From NCBI RefSeq assembly GCF_000967655.1, contig NZ_JXYA01000022.1, positions 29,359 to 93,358 on the forward strand: 64,000 nt of DNA, in the 5' to 3' direction. Within the stretch, counting starts at the first letter, position 1; each line of letters begins with the position of its first letter. The notes beneath the pieces were generated by a model that searched no databases, was not told where the DNA came from, and saw only the letters and a list, made by a program, of their open reading frames with translations. The stretch is from Pseudoalteromonas rubra. Its GTDB lineage: Bacteria; Pseudomonadota; Gammaproteobacteria; Enterobacterales; Alteromonadaceae. A program made the position numbers and the translations under genes. Of the stretch, positions 57,100 through 64,000 are shown piece by piece.

Positions 57100-57411
57100 A
57101 TGCTGGCAGTTTTAATGTTCGGTGCACTGACATTCTGTGGTCTCAGCGTATTTAGCCTGTGCAAAGCAAACTACTGCGCCTGTAAGCGTGCTGGACAGTG
57201 CGACAATCCACTCAACCATTACTGGCTGGCAGCAATACTGAGTGCTCTACTGGCATTGGCGTGCAGCTGCCTGGCGCTACATACTGAAAAAGGGACTCTG
57301 GTGTGGATCCTAATGATGGCCAGCTGCCTTGCCGGTGCCTTGTTATCTGCGCAGTGGCAAAAGCGTAAGCTTAAGCAAGCAGGTGATCTTTTAACAGACG
57401 GGATAAATTAA
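57100..57411 (+). CDS. DUF3325-like small membrane protein
   Basis: 103 residues, three hydrophobic segments, Cys-rich first half (SLCKANYCACKRAGQC) and short charged tail. Length and layout match DUF3325, a family found beside PepSY proteins in iron-uptake operons. GAAGGGAGG precedes the start. Its 3' end overlaps the HD-GYP gene tail-to-tail by 41 bases. The possible Fur box suggests iron control. Confidence 0.55.
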   Translation: MLAVLMFGALTFCGLSVFSLCKANYCACKRAGQCDNPLNHYWLAAILSALLALACSCLALHTEKGTLVWILMMASCLAGALLSAQWQKRKLKQAGDLLTDGIN

Positions 57412-58624
57412 TTTGGTAATCAAGTGGCCGTACCGTTGAGGCTATCTTGATTTTATCTTGCTCATTTAAATCAATGTCTTTGGCGGTAATGTGGTGCATG
57501 TGTTTGGTGTTATAAAATACCCGCACTTTAGGTGCCGTCGGTGCGCCCCGGTTTCCTTCCAGTACTAACGCCAGCCGCTCATTGCTCAGCTTTACAATCG
57601 TGCCAACCGGATGCACACCAATACACTTAATAAAATGCTGTACCAGCACAGGATCGAACTGGGCTTTGTTGGCCAATAAATAGCGCAGTGCTACCAGAGG
57701 TTCGTCTCCATCGCGGTGCGGGCGCTCAGCCGTCATGCCTTCATAGACATCCACAATGGCCATGATCCGCGCCGCTTTACTGATCTGCATACCCTGCAGG
57801 CGCCGGGGATAGCCACTCCCATCCAGGCGCTCATGATGACTGACAATCATATCCAGCATTAAAGGGGTGATCCCAGGTGCGTCACGGGTCAGCCCCAGCG
57901 ACTGTGCAACATGGCGCTGCATGGTTTTCATTTCCAGCTTATTCAGCGGGCCGCGCTTATCGATGATCCCCTGAGGTATTTTGGTATGACCCACATCATG
58001 CAACATGGCACCGATGGCCATTTGCTCTATCACCTTCTTGCCCAGCCCCAGATATTTTGCAAACACAGTGACTAAAATGGCGCAGTTGATCATATGACGC
58101 CAGTTAAAGCCTTCTTTATCTTTGATCCGGGTTAAAATCGCCATGGCATTGGTATTTCTCAGCACCGAGCCAACAATTTCCTGGCTGATGTCGTTGATCA
58201 GTGTCATGTCGACCTGCATGCCAGATGCCAGGTTGCCATAGAGCATTTGCAACTGCTTGTTGTGCTGTTCAAACTGCCTGGCCGCACTGGCAAATTCGTC
58301 TTCCAGGCTGATGGCTTTTTCTTTGTCGGGCTGTACTTTTGGCGCTTTGGTGGTTTTTTGCGGTGCCGGCTGACTTTTGGCCTCTGCCTCTTCAGGCTCA
58401 GCGTTTACCTCTGATTGCTGATACTTAGCGGGAACCGGAATATCACTTTGAGCAAAGTCGATATTGAGCTCAACCACCCCATTGGCGGCAAGGCGAGCAA
58501 TGATAGCCTCATCCCGGACCATACCCCGGGATTTAATCTTAACTTCAGCGCCTGACTTTTGTTTATGAACGCTGTCCACAAACATGCCGGGTTTTAACTC
58601 TTCAATAGGGAGGGTGACTCGCAT
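57371..58624 (-). CDS. HD-GYP cyclic-di-GMP phosphodiesterase
   Basis: About 417 residues. N-terminal DUF3391 (MRVTLPIEELKPGMFVDSV), a Pro/Glu/Lys-rich linker (PEEAEAKSQPAPQKT) and an HD-GYP domain with LHDVGHTKIP (HD) and HHERLDGSGYP (GYP). Such enzymes degrade c-di-GMP, opposing the diguanylate cyclase at 42 kb. The start is uncertain: 58624 begins where DUF3391 homology starts; a longer frame opens at 58672 with no ribosome-binding site. Confidence 0.88.
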   Translation of the reverse strand: MRVTLPIEELKPGMFVDSVHKQKSGAEVKIKSRGMVRDEAIIARLAANGVVELNIDFAQSDIPVPAKYQQSEVNAEPEEAEAKSQPAPQKTTKAPKVQPDKEKAISLEDEFASAARQFEQHNKQLQMLYGNLASGMQVDMTLINDISQEIVGSVLRNTNAMAILTRIKDKEGFNWRHMINCAILVTVFAKYLGLGKKVIEQMAIGAMLHDVGHTKIPQGIIDKRGPLNKLEMKTMQRHVAQSLGLTRDAPGITPLMLDMIVSHHERLDGSGYPRRLQGMQISKAARIMAIVDVYEGMTAERPHRDGDEPLVALRYLLANKAQFDPVLVQHFIKCIGVHPVGTIVKLSNERLALVLEGNRGAPTAPKVRVFYNTKHMHHITAKDIDLNEQDKIKIASTVRPLDYQINLSRLLKDHLLA

Positions 58625-58745
58625 AGCGCTCGCATGATGCCTGGCGGCAGTGTAAATTGCATTAATATGCATAGGCCAGACTTAATTGTCTAGTAATTGG
58701 TATCAGTTTAAGAAAAAAGAATGAGGTTTTATGAATAAAAGTGTC

Positions 58746-58774
58746 AGGCCAGGGGCAGAACAGCGCTCTGGCCT
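58746..58774 (-). terminator. Weak hairpin after rraB
   Basis: Seven-base stem AGGCCAG / CTGGCCT with a 15-base loop, followed on the minus strand by CTTTTATTC. Plausible terminator. Confidence 0.45.
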
Positions 58775-58791
58775 ATTGTTGCGATGCTGAA

Positions 58792-59127
58792 TTACTCCTG
58801 GAAATAGGTGCCCCAGCCATCGTACTCAACGCCACAATGCGTGGCGATTTCAACCAGCTTGGTCACATCTTCCATAATCACCGCCGCATCCAGCTCGGCT
58901 TCAACCACCACGTCAAAGCCCCAAATTTTGCTGCCATCTTCCAGCTCGAGCTCCGCCGGATCTTCAACATCATAGCCAAGTTTAAATGCAGCCAGTGCCG
59001 CCTGTTCCAGCTTCTCGAACTCTTCGCTGACAAAATGATGCTCTACTTCGTACAGAGTATCCGGGTTAGACCCGTCCTCTAACAACGAATCAACGATGTC
59101 TTCACTGATCTCTTGCCAATTTTCCAC
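58792..59127 (-). CDS. rraB: RNase E regulator RraB
   Basis: 111 residues, acidic, matching RraB (DUF1260): SLLEDGSNPDTLYEVEHHF and GCGVEYDGWGTYF-type ending. RraB binds RNase E and alters the degradosome. GTG start at 59127 with GAGAG 7 bases upstream. It overlaps the end of plsC by 26 bases, so the two are translated together. Confidence 0.88.
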   Translation of the reverse strand: MENWQEISEDIVDSLLEDGSNPDTLYEVEHHFVSEEFEKLEQAALAAFKLGYDVEDPAELELEDGSKIWGFDVVVEAELDAAVIMEDVTKLVEIATHCGVEYDGWGTYFQE

Positions 59128-59839
59128 TTGCTGCTCTCACTTTTTCGTCTAACTGTGCAATATGTTCCGCCATTTTAGCATGGATCTGTTTTGCATGCTC
59201 ACGTGCAGGAATGTCTTTATCCAAAGCGATGGGCGCCAGAATATTGATGTATACCGTGCCATTATCCCAGCGATTGAGCTTGATCTGCCCCGCCGTATTA
59301 TTCATACAAACCGGTACAACTGGCACATCCGCACTTAAAGCGGTATGAAAGGCACCCGTTTTAAAAGGCAGTAATCCTCTGCCATAACTGCGTGTCCCTT
59401 CCGGGAACATCCACAATGACATACCCCGTTGTTTAATTTTAGCAATCGACTTATCCAGGGTATCGACCGCTTTTTTACGATTTGCCCTGTCGATCAGGAT
59501 ATTACCGGACAACCAGTATAACTGGCCAAAAAATGGCACCCATTTCAGGCTTTTCTTGCCCATACTGACCGTGTTGTGCGGCACCACAGCAGGCAAAGTG
59601 AACAGGTCATAATTATTTTGGTGGTTGGCAATGTACATCGCAGGACCCAGATCTTTCGCGCCCGGGTCTATCGAGATCTCAAGTTTAACCCCGATCACAC
59701 GCGACATTTTGCCAAACCAGGAGGCAATCACATGCACGTTATTGGCATGAAAAGGACGGATCAGACTCAACGTCAGGCCAGCCAGACAACTGAGGATGAT
59801 AAACAGCGCCATTGCCAGAATTCGAACTACAGCTAACAA
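59102..59839 (-). CDS. plsC: 1-acylglycerol-3-phosphate acyltransferase PlsC
   Basis: Makes phosphatidate from lysophosphatidate and acyl-ACP/CoA in the inner membrane. 245 residues with an N-terminal membrane helix, the HX4D motif ANHQNNYD and FPEGTRSYGRG. The TTG at 59839 is used: AGGAG lies 8 bases upstream. Longer frames from 59860 and an inner ATG at 59812 are less well supported. Overlaps rraB by 26 bases. Confidence 0.88.
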   Translation of the reverse strand: MLAVVRILAMALFIILSCLAGLTLSLIRPFHANNVHVIASWFGKMSRVIGVKLEISIDPGAKDLGPAMYIANHQNNYDLFTLPAVVPHNTVSMGKKSLKWVPFFGQLYWLSGNILIDRANRKKAVDTLDKSIAKIKQRGMSLWMFPEGTRSYGRGLLPFKTGAFHTALSADVPVVPVCMNNTAGQIKLNRWDNGTVYINILAPIALDKDIPAREHAKQIHAKMAEHIAQLDEKVRAASGKLARDQ

Positions 59840-59918
59840 AATAGAGACTCCTATTATCAAGTCGGCGCATTATAATCAAATAGGCGTACACTTGTAAGCT
59901 CAATTTTGTTACAGCCAT

Positions 59919-59944
59919 AAAAAATGCCGCTCGATTGAGCGGCA
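59919..59944 (-). terminator. Terminator of rpoH
   Basis: Stem TGCCGCTC / GAGCGGCA with a 4-base loop, followed on the minus strand by six T. It ends rpoH before the plsC promoter region. Confidence 0.88.
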
Positions 59945-59974
59945 CTTCAAAATTTATTTAGCAGGCTTAGGCAA

Positions 59975-60838
59975 TTAGCTCATTGCTGCCTGTAGTTTCT
60001 TCATTGCAGATTTTTCCAGCTGGCGTACACGCTCAGCAGATACCTGATATTTATCGGCCAGATCTTGCAAGGTTGCTTTGTCTTCCGACAACCAGCGTGC
60101 GGCAACGATGTCCTGAGAGCGCTCATCCAGCGTCTTCATTGCTGCAATAAGACGGTTCTGAGACTGCTCCTGCCACTGCTCTTCTTCAATCACCTCAGCC
60201 ACATCACTGCTGGCATCCGTCAAGTACTGAACCGGTGAGAAGCTGCTGCTCGGTGCATTGTCGTCATCATCTCCCGTCAGGTCAAAGCCCATGTCCTGAC
60301 CACTCATGCGCGACTCCATTTCACGCACTTCTTTTTCGCTCACACCCAGCTCATTAGCAACTGTGGTGATCTCTTCCTGGTTGAACCAGCCCAGACGCTT
60401 TTTATTTTTGCGCAGGTTGAAGAATAATTTACGTTGTGCTTTGGTTGTCGCAACTTTAACGATACGCCAATTTTTTAGCACATACTCGTGGATTTCAGCT
60501 TTGATCCAGTGTACTGCAAACGACACCAGACGCACACCCACTGTCGGATTGAAGCGCTTTACCGCTTTCATCAGACCGATATTGCCTTCCTGGATCAGGT
60601 CTGCCTGAGGCAGGCCATAACCGGAATAGCTTTTGGCAATATGCGCAACAAATCGTAAGTGAGAGATAATGAGCTGCTTGGCTGCGTGCAAGTCCCCATC
60701 CTCATGTAGGCGGGTTGCCAGCGCTTTTTCCTGCTCAGCGTCCAGCATCGGAATAGAGCTCACCGATTGTAGGTAGCCTTCTATACTCGCGCTTTGTTGC
60801 CCAGCGGTCAGTGCCATTGCATAAATATCTTTACTCAT
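59975..60838 (-). CDS. rpoH: Heat-shock sigma factor RpoH
   Basis: Sigma-32 of 287 residues. Region 2 has [19 protein letters not shown] and [14 protein letters not shown]; the RpoH box is about [20 protein letters not shown]; region 4 has [16 protein letters not shown]. It directs transcription of chaperone and protease genes. GAGGTG 5-6 bases before the ATG is a strong ribosome-binding site. A perfect CIRCE palindrome is 34 bases upstream. Confidence 0.95.
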   Translation of the reverse strand: MSKDIYAMALTAGQQSASIEGYLQSVSSIPMLDAEQEKALATRLHEDGDLHAAKQLIISHLRFVAHIAKSYSGYGLPQADLIQEGNIGLMKAVKRFNPTVGVRLVSFAVHWIKAEIHEYVLKNWRIVKVATTKAQRKLFFNLRKNKKRLGWFNQEEITTVANELGVSEKEVREMESRMSGQDMGFDLTGDDDDNAPSSSFSPVQYLTDASSDVAEVIEEEQWQEQSQNRLIAAMKTLDERSQDIVAARWLSEDKATLQDLADKYQVSAERVRQLEKSAMKKLQAAMS

Positions 60839-60871
60839 TTTTCACCTCAGTGATAATTCGTTTTGCCAATT

Positions 60872-60898
60872 TTAGCACTCTTTCCCTTAGAGTGCTAA
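60872..60898 (-). promoter_or_regulatory. CIRCE element upstream of rpoH
   Basis: TTAGCACTC, nine bases, GAGTGCTAA: the exact CIRCE arrangement (9-N9-9) bound by HrcA. It lies 34 bases before the rpoH start, in reach of the promoter or mRNA leader. HrcA is not expected in this group as far as I recall. Confidence 0.75.
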
Positions 60899-61051
60899 AT
60901 GCAATCTACTACTTTTACACCTTAAAGATCAAGTTTTTTATTATTACACTTTAATTAATAAGCAAGCCGTTGATTTTTAAAGATTAATTTAATTGATAAA
61001 AAGCAATTATGGTAAGCCCGTGTTCAGATTCACCCTGCGGCGCTATCTGAC

Positions 61052-61124
61052 AGTGCTAATTTGGCAGGAAAGAGTGCTAATTTTAGCAACCGAGTGTGCT
61101 AAAACAAATTCGCTTAGCACACTC
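61052..61124. repeat. Cluster of CIRCE-like half sites
   Basis: Five more TTAGCA/TGCTAA words lie in the 73 bases: AGTGCTAA 61052-61059, GAGTGCTAA 61072-61080, TTAGCA 61083-61088, GAGTGTGCTAA 61092-61102 and TTAGCACACTC 61114-61124. The last two form a perfect 11-base inverted repeat with an 11-base loop, between ftsX and rpoH. Confidence 0.8.
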
Positions 61125-61146
61125 ACTACGAAACCACTTGGCGGCC

Positions 61147-62133
61147 CTACACTTTATCCGGTTCGATGTCCTTTATGTACTTTTGCACAGACAAAAAGGA
61201 ACCAACAAAGCCCAGCGCCACTGCCAGCAGCAACAAACACAACAACTCAGAGCCCGACAGGCCCTGCAACACAAAGTTGCTCTGATATACGCCAACCACC
61301 AGTGCAACAGCAGACTCTAACCACCACAGCATCAGCATAACGCATATAAAGGCAATTAATCCGCCAATGATCCCATACCAGATCCCGGTCCACAGAAATG
61401 GCGTGTGAATAAAGGTGTTCGTTGCGCCGACCAATTTAAGTACCTGGATCTCTTCTTTCTTATCCATTATCGACAGGCGAATGGTGTTACCTATGATCAG
61501 CACCACGGCAGTGAGCAGGAGTAAGCCTATGGTGATCACGCTTTCTTTGAGCAGGCTGAGCAGGGCATTAAGACGCTCCAGCCACTCAATATCCAGCTTA
61601 CCAAACTCAATCTCTCGTTCCTGCTCCAGCTTGCTGAGCAACGCCTTAGCAGCCTGAGCGCTGCGATGACGTACCGTTGGAGTCACCAGTACGACACTGG
61701 GCAAGGGGTTTTCTTCGAGGTAATCCAGTGCCTGACCAAACCCGGAGATGGTTTTGAACTCTTCCAGTGCTTTATCTTTGCCAATAAAGCTCACAGTGTC
61801 TATTTCGGGGTAAAGTGCCAGTCGCTTGACCAGGGTTTGTGTTGCCTGCTCGCTGACACTCTCTTTTACAAACAAAGAGATCTCGGCGGCTTCCTGAAAG
61901 CCACTACTGACCTTTTGCACGTTTTTAACCACCACATACAGTGTGGTTGGCAGCGTCAGGCTCAGACCCAACACCAAAATGGTCATCATGGATGCCATTG
62001 GGGTTCGCCACATTTCGCCTAAACTGTGCACGCCCTGGCGCAGGATGGTAATAATGAAGAAATAACACTTGAGGAGCACGGACTTGCTTTGCTTGTCGTT
62101 TTGCGTGCCGCGACCTTTAAACAGTAAACTCAT
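61147..62133 (-). CDS. ftsX: Cell-division ABC permease FtsX
   Basis: 328 residues, four membrane segments with a large periplasmic loop between the first and second (EISLFVKESVSEQATQTLVK). Pairs with FtsE to activate cell-wall hydrolases at the septum through EnvC. Its start overlaps the ftsE stop by four bases (ATGA). rpoH lies downstream, as in most gammaproteobacteria. Confidence 0.93.
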   Translation of the reverse strand: MSLLFKGRGTQNDKQSKSVLLKCYFFIITILRQGVHSLGEMWRTPMASMMTILVLGLSLTLPTTLYVVVKNVQKVSSGFQEAAEISLFVKESVSEQATQTLVKRLALYPEIDTVSFIGKDKALEEFKTISGFGQALDYLEENPLPSVVLVTPTVRHRSAQAAKALLSKLEQEREIEFGKLDIEWLERLNALLSLLKESVITIGLLLLTAVVLIIGNTIRLSIMDKKEEIQVLKLVGATNTFIHTPFLWTGIWYGIIGGLIAFICVMLMLWWLESAVALVVGVYQSNFVLQGLSGSELLCLLLLAVALGFVGSFLSVQKYIKDIEPDKV

Positions 62134-62822
62134 AGCGTGTCTCCCGGCAGCGAAGATCCCAACAAGGGATCCTGAATTAAGCGACCGTGATCCAAAGTCA
62201 GGCTGCGATATTTCATCCGCGCGATCAGCCCCAGATCATGGGTGGCAATCAGGACTGACGTGCCATGGCGGTTAAAGTCCTCAAACAGTTTGAGAATTTC
62301 CATCGACAATTCCGGATCCAGGTTACCGGTTGGCTCATCCGCCAGTAATAAAGGCGGCGAATTAACAATCGCACGGGCAATGCCAACACGTTGCTGCTCA
62401 CCGCCGGATAACGTGCTCGGCTGACACTTTACCTTATCTAACAGGCCGACTTTATCCAGCGCGGCATGCACCCGTTTGGTCATATGTTTATGGTGCGTGC
62501 CCTCAATTACCAGCGGTAGCGCCACGTTGTCGAACACGTTATAGCGCTCAAGCAGGCGATGATTCTGGAAAATAATACCAATATCGCGGCGAATGTAAGG
62601 CACCTGACTGTTTTTGATTTGATTCAGGTCGACCCCATTGATCGCAACCCGCCCGGCAGATGGACGCTCCATCAGGCTGATCAACTTAAGCAGGGTACTT
62701 TTACCCGCACCACTGTGACCGGTCAGAAACGCCAGCTCACCTTTAGTAAGCTCAAAGCTGACCTTTTCCAGCGCCCGGTGACCACCGGGATAGGTTTTAC
62801 TGACTTGCTCAAACTTGATCAT
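62130..62822 (-). CDS. ftsE: Cell-division ATP-binding protein FtsE
   Basis: ABC ATPase of 230 residues: Walker A GHSGAGKSTLLKL, signature LSGGEQQRVGIARAI, Walker B LLADEPTGNLD. Works with FtsX. ATG overlap with ftsX shows coupling. Confidence 0.95.
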   Translation of the reverse strand: MIKFEQVSKTYPGGHRALEKVSFELTKGELAFLTGHSGAGKSTLLKLISLMERPSAGRVAINGVDLNQIKNSQVPYIRRDIGIIFQNHRLLERYNVFDNVALPLVIEGTHHKHMTKRVHAALDKVGLLDKVKCQPSTLSGGEQQRVGIARAIVNSPPLLLADEPTGNLDPELSMEILKLFEDFNRHGTSVLIATHDLGLIARMKYRSLTLDHGRLIQDPLLGSSLPGDTL

Positions 62823-62889
62823 TGCCTGCCCTGCTATTGTTATCTACTTCCGATTTTCCTGCTCCCGACGCACGATGCAGGAAAAACAT

Positions 62890-62941
62890 CTGGTTATCAG
62901 CCCTGGTTATCAGCCCTGGTTATCAGCCCTGATTATCAGTC
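62890..62941. repeat. 13-bp tandem repeat between ftsE and ftsY
   Basis: Four units of CTGGTTATCAGCC, the fourth CTGATTATCAGTC, run into the ftsY stop codon region (62936-62938). Each unit carries the minus-strand word TGATAA. Confidence 0.88.
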
Positions 62942-64000
62942 CTGATTTTCCTGGCTAAATAATGCCTCAATAAAGTCATCACTCTTAAAGGTGCGTAGAT
63001 CATCGATGCTTTCGCCCACACCAATGTAGCGGATCGGCACCTTGAACTGATCGGCAACGGCGAAGATCACCCCGCCCTTTGCGGTGCCATCCAGCTTAGT
63101 CAGCGCGATACCGGTCAGGCCCACGGCCTGATCAAACAGCTTCACCTGACTGATGGCATTCTGACCTGTCCCTGCATCTATGGTTAGCATCACTTCGTGT
63201 GGCGCATCCGGATCGAGCTTTTTCATCACCCGGGCTATTTTTTCCAGCTCCTGCATCAGGTTATCTTTATTTTGCAGTCGGCCTGCCGTATCTGCAATCA
63301 GCACGTCCACATCACGGGCCTGCGCAGCCTGGAAGGCATCAAACACCACCGAGGCACTGTCCGCGCCGGTATGCTGAGCAATGACAGGAATATCGTTACG
63401 CTCGCCCCACACTTGCAGCTGCTCAACGGCCGCCGCACGGAAGGTATCACCCGCGGCCAGCATCACAGACTTACCCTGGGCCTGGAACTGCTTAGCCATC
63501 TTACCGATTGTGGTGGTTTTACCGACACCGTTAACCCCTACCATCAAGATCACAAACGGCTTTTTAGTAGCCGGGATCTCCAGCGGTTTTTCAGCTTCTT
63601 TCAGAATATCTGCCATTTCCTGCTTCATCAGGTCATACAGGGCATCACCGTCTTTCAGCTGTTTACGATCTGCGGCATCGGTCAGGCTGTCGATCAGCTT
63701 CATGGTGGTATCAACACCTATATCCGCTGTCAGGAGCTGGGTTTCAAGATCTTCAAACAGTTCATCGTCAATCTTCTTGCCACGGAAAATATTGGCAAAA
63801 CCGGAGCCGATATTGGTCTTGGTTTTTAACAAGCCCTGCTTAAGACGCGCAAAGAAGCCTTTCTTTTTAGGCTTCTCCTGTTCCTGAGCCTCACGCTCGG
63901 CCTGCTCTTTGGCTAACCGTTCAGCTTCTTCACGCTCTGCCTGTTCTTTAGCTAAACGCTCGGCTTCTTCACGCTCTGCCTGCTCTTTGGCCAAACGCTC
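62936..64000 (-). CDS. ftsY: SRP receptor FtsY, N-terminus outside window
   Basis: Docking GTPase for the signal-recognition particle. The visible 354 residues include an N-terminal Lys/Glu-rich region with 13-residue repeats (core QAEREEAERLAKE), then the NG domain with GVNGVGKTTTIGK, DTFRAAAVEQL and DTAGRLQNK. The frame stays open to base 64000, so the start is beyond the window. The visible C-terminus ends FSQENQD. Confidence 0.94.
   Translation of the reverse strand, partial: ERLAKEQAEREEAERLAKEQAEREEAERLAKEQAEREAQEQEKPKKKGFFARLKQGLLKTKTNIGSGFANIFRGKKIDDELFEDLETQLLTADIGVDTTMKLIDSLTDAADRKQLKDGDALYDLMKQEMADILKEAEKPLEIPATKKPFVILMVGVNGVGKTTTIGKMAKQFQAQGKSVMLAAGDTFRAAAVEQLQVWGERNDIPVIAQHTGADSASVVFDAFQAAQARDVDVLIADTAGRLQNKDNLMQELEKIARVMKKLDPDAPHEVMLTIDAGTGQNAISQVKLFDQAVGLTGIALTKLDGTAKGGVIFAVADQFKVPIRYIGVGESIDDLRTFKSDDFIEALFSQENQD
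63898..64000 (-). repeat. 39-bp repeats in the ftsY 5' part
   Basis: At least two and a half copies of a 39-base unit encode repeated AKEQAEREEAERL segments in the acidic N-domain of FtsY. Copies are nearly identical, so copy number may vary between strains. The array continues past the window edge. Confidence 0.85.

Noticed and set aside
63197..63829. 210-residue plus-strand ORF opposite ftsY
   Set aside because: Antisense to a certain GTPase gene; composition reflects the opposite strand.

Overview
The window is from the chromosome of a marine gammaproteobacterium, most likely Pseudoalteromonas or a close Alteromonadales relative. The evidence is the order of the housekeeping genes (pncC-recA back to back with mutS, and rpoH-ftsX-ftsE-ftsY), the protein sequences, TonB/porin-rich envelope genes and moderate GC. 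No rRNA, tRNA or CRISPR array was seen. Housekeeping blocks alternate with accessory blocks.

Bases 1-9637 hold a tightly packed, same-strand operon that looks like a small natural-product locus. It has two ATP-grasp ligases, an MFS exporter, a PF10014-type 2-oxoglutarate/Fe(II) dioxygenase, a CtBP-like D-2-hydroxyacid dehydrogenase, a FAHD1/YcgM-like hydrolase, a short periplasmic adaptor and an RND pump. The product is unknown. A peptide-like compound built from a hydroxylated amino acid or hydroxy acid, with dedicated export, fits the gene content. Bases 9.8-16.5 kb are an accessory block: a membrane-anchored hypothetical, an FG-GAP seven-blade protein divergent from a Sec-exported RTX-repeat protein, an orphan DUF115/Maf-type protein whose start looks broken, and a secreted protein with six ANDSFG repeats.

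Bases 16.6-23.5 kb look like a zinc-starvation island. Three Zur-type palindromes (one a perfect GTTATAATATAAC) control a MerC-like protein, a DUF1826 plus COG0523 GTPase pair, an M3 lipoprotein peptidase and a dihydroorotase-folE2 pair. Next, 25.2-30.6 kb contains a free-standing adenylation-carrier-alpha-oxoamine synthase megaenzyme. The segment carrying it lies between a dead 164-bp piece of purU and the intact purU in direct orientation, which suggests insertion by duplication.

Bases 30.7-47.9 kb are metabolic and regulatory: a LuxR-type response regulator, acs, a DcaP-like porin, DUF3581, cytochrome b561, a YqhD-like dehydrogenase with a divergent LysR regulator, glutathione peroxidase with OhrR, gltX, glutaredoxin, a diguanylate cyclase, proB, an amidohydrolase and a YeiL-like regulator. 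A large lipoprotein gene with highly biased codons (48.2-50.1 kb) is followed by a degraded patch holding a MITE-like element, an IS630 transposase relic and an 8-bp tandem repeat.

Bases 51.3-64 kb are core genes: recA with a LexA-controlled promoter, pncC, mutS, a FadL-type porin, an HD-GYP protein, rraB overlapping plsC, rpoH, and ftsX-ftsE-ftsY (ftsY runs off the end). A perfect CIRCE palindrome sits just upstream of rpoH. This is unexpected in this group and is one of the better regulatory leads in the window.
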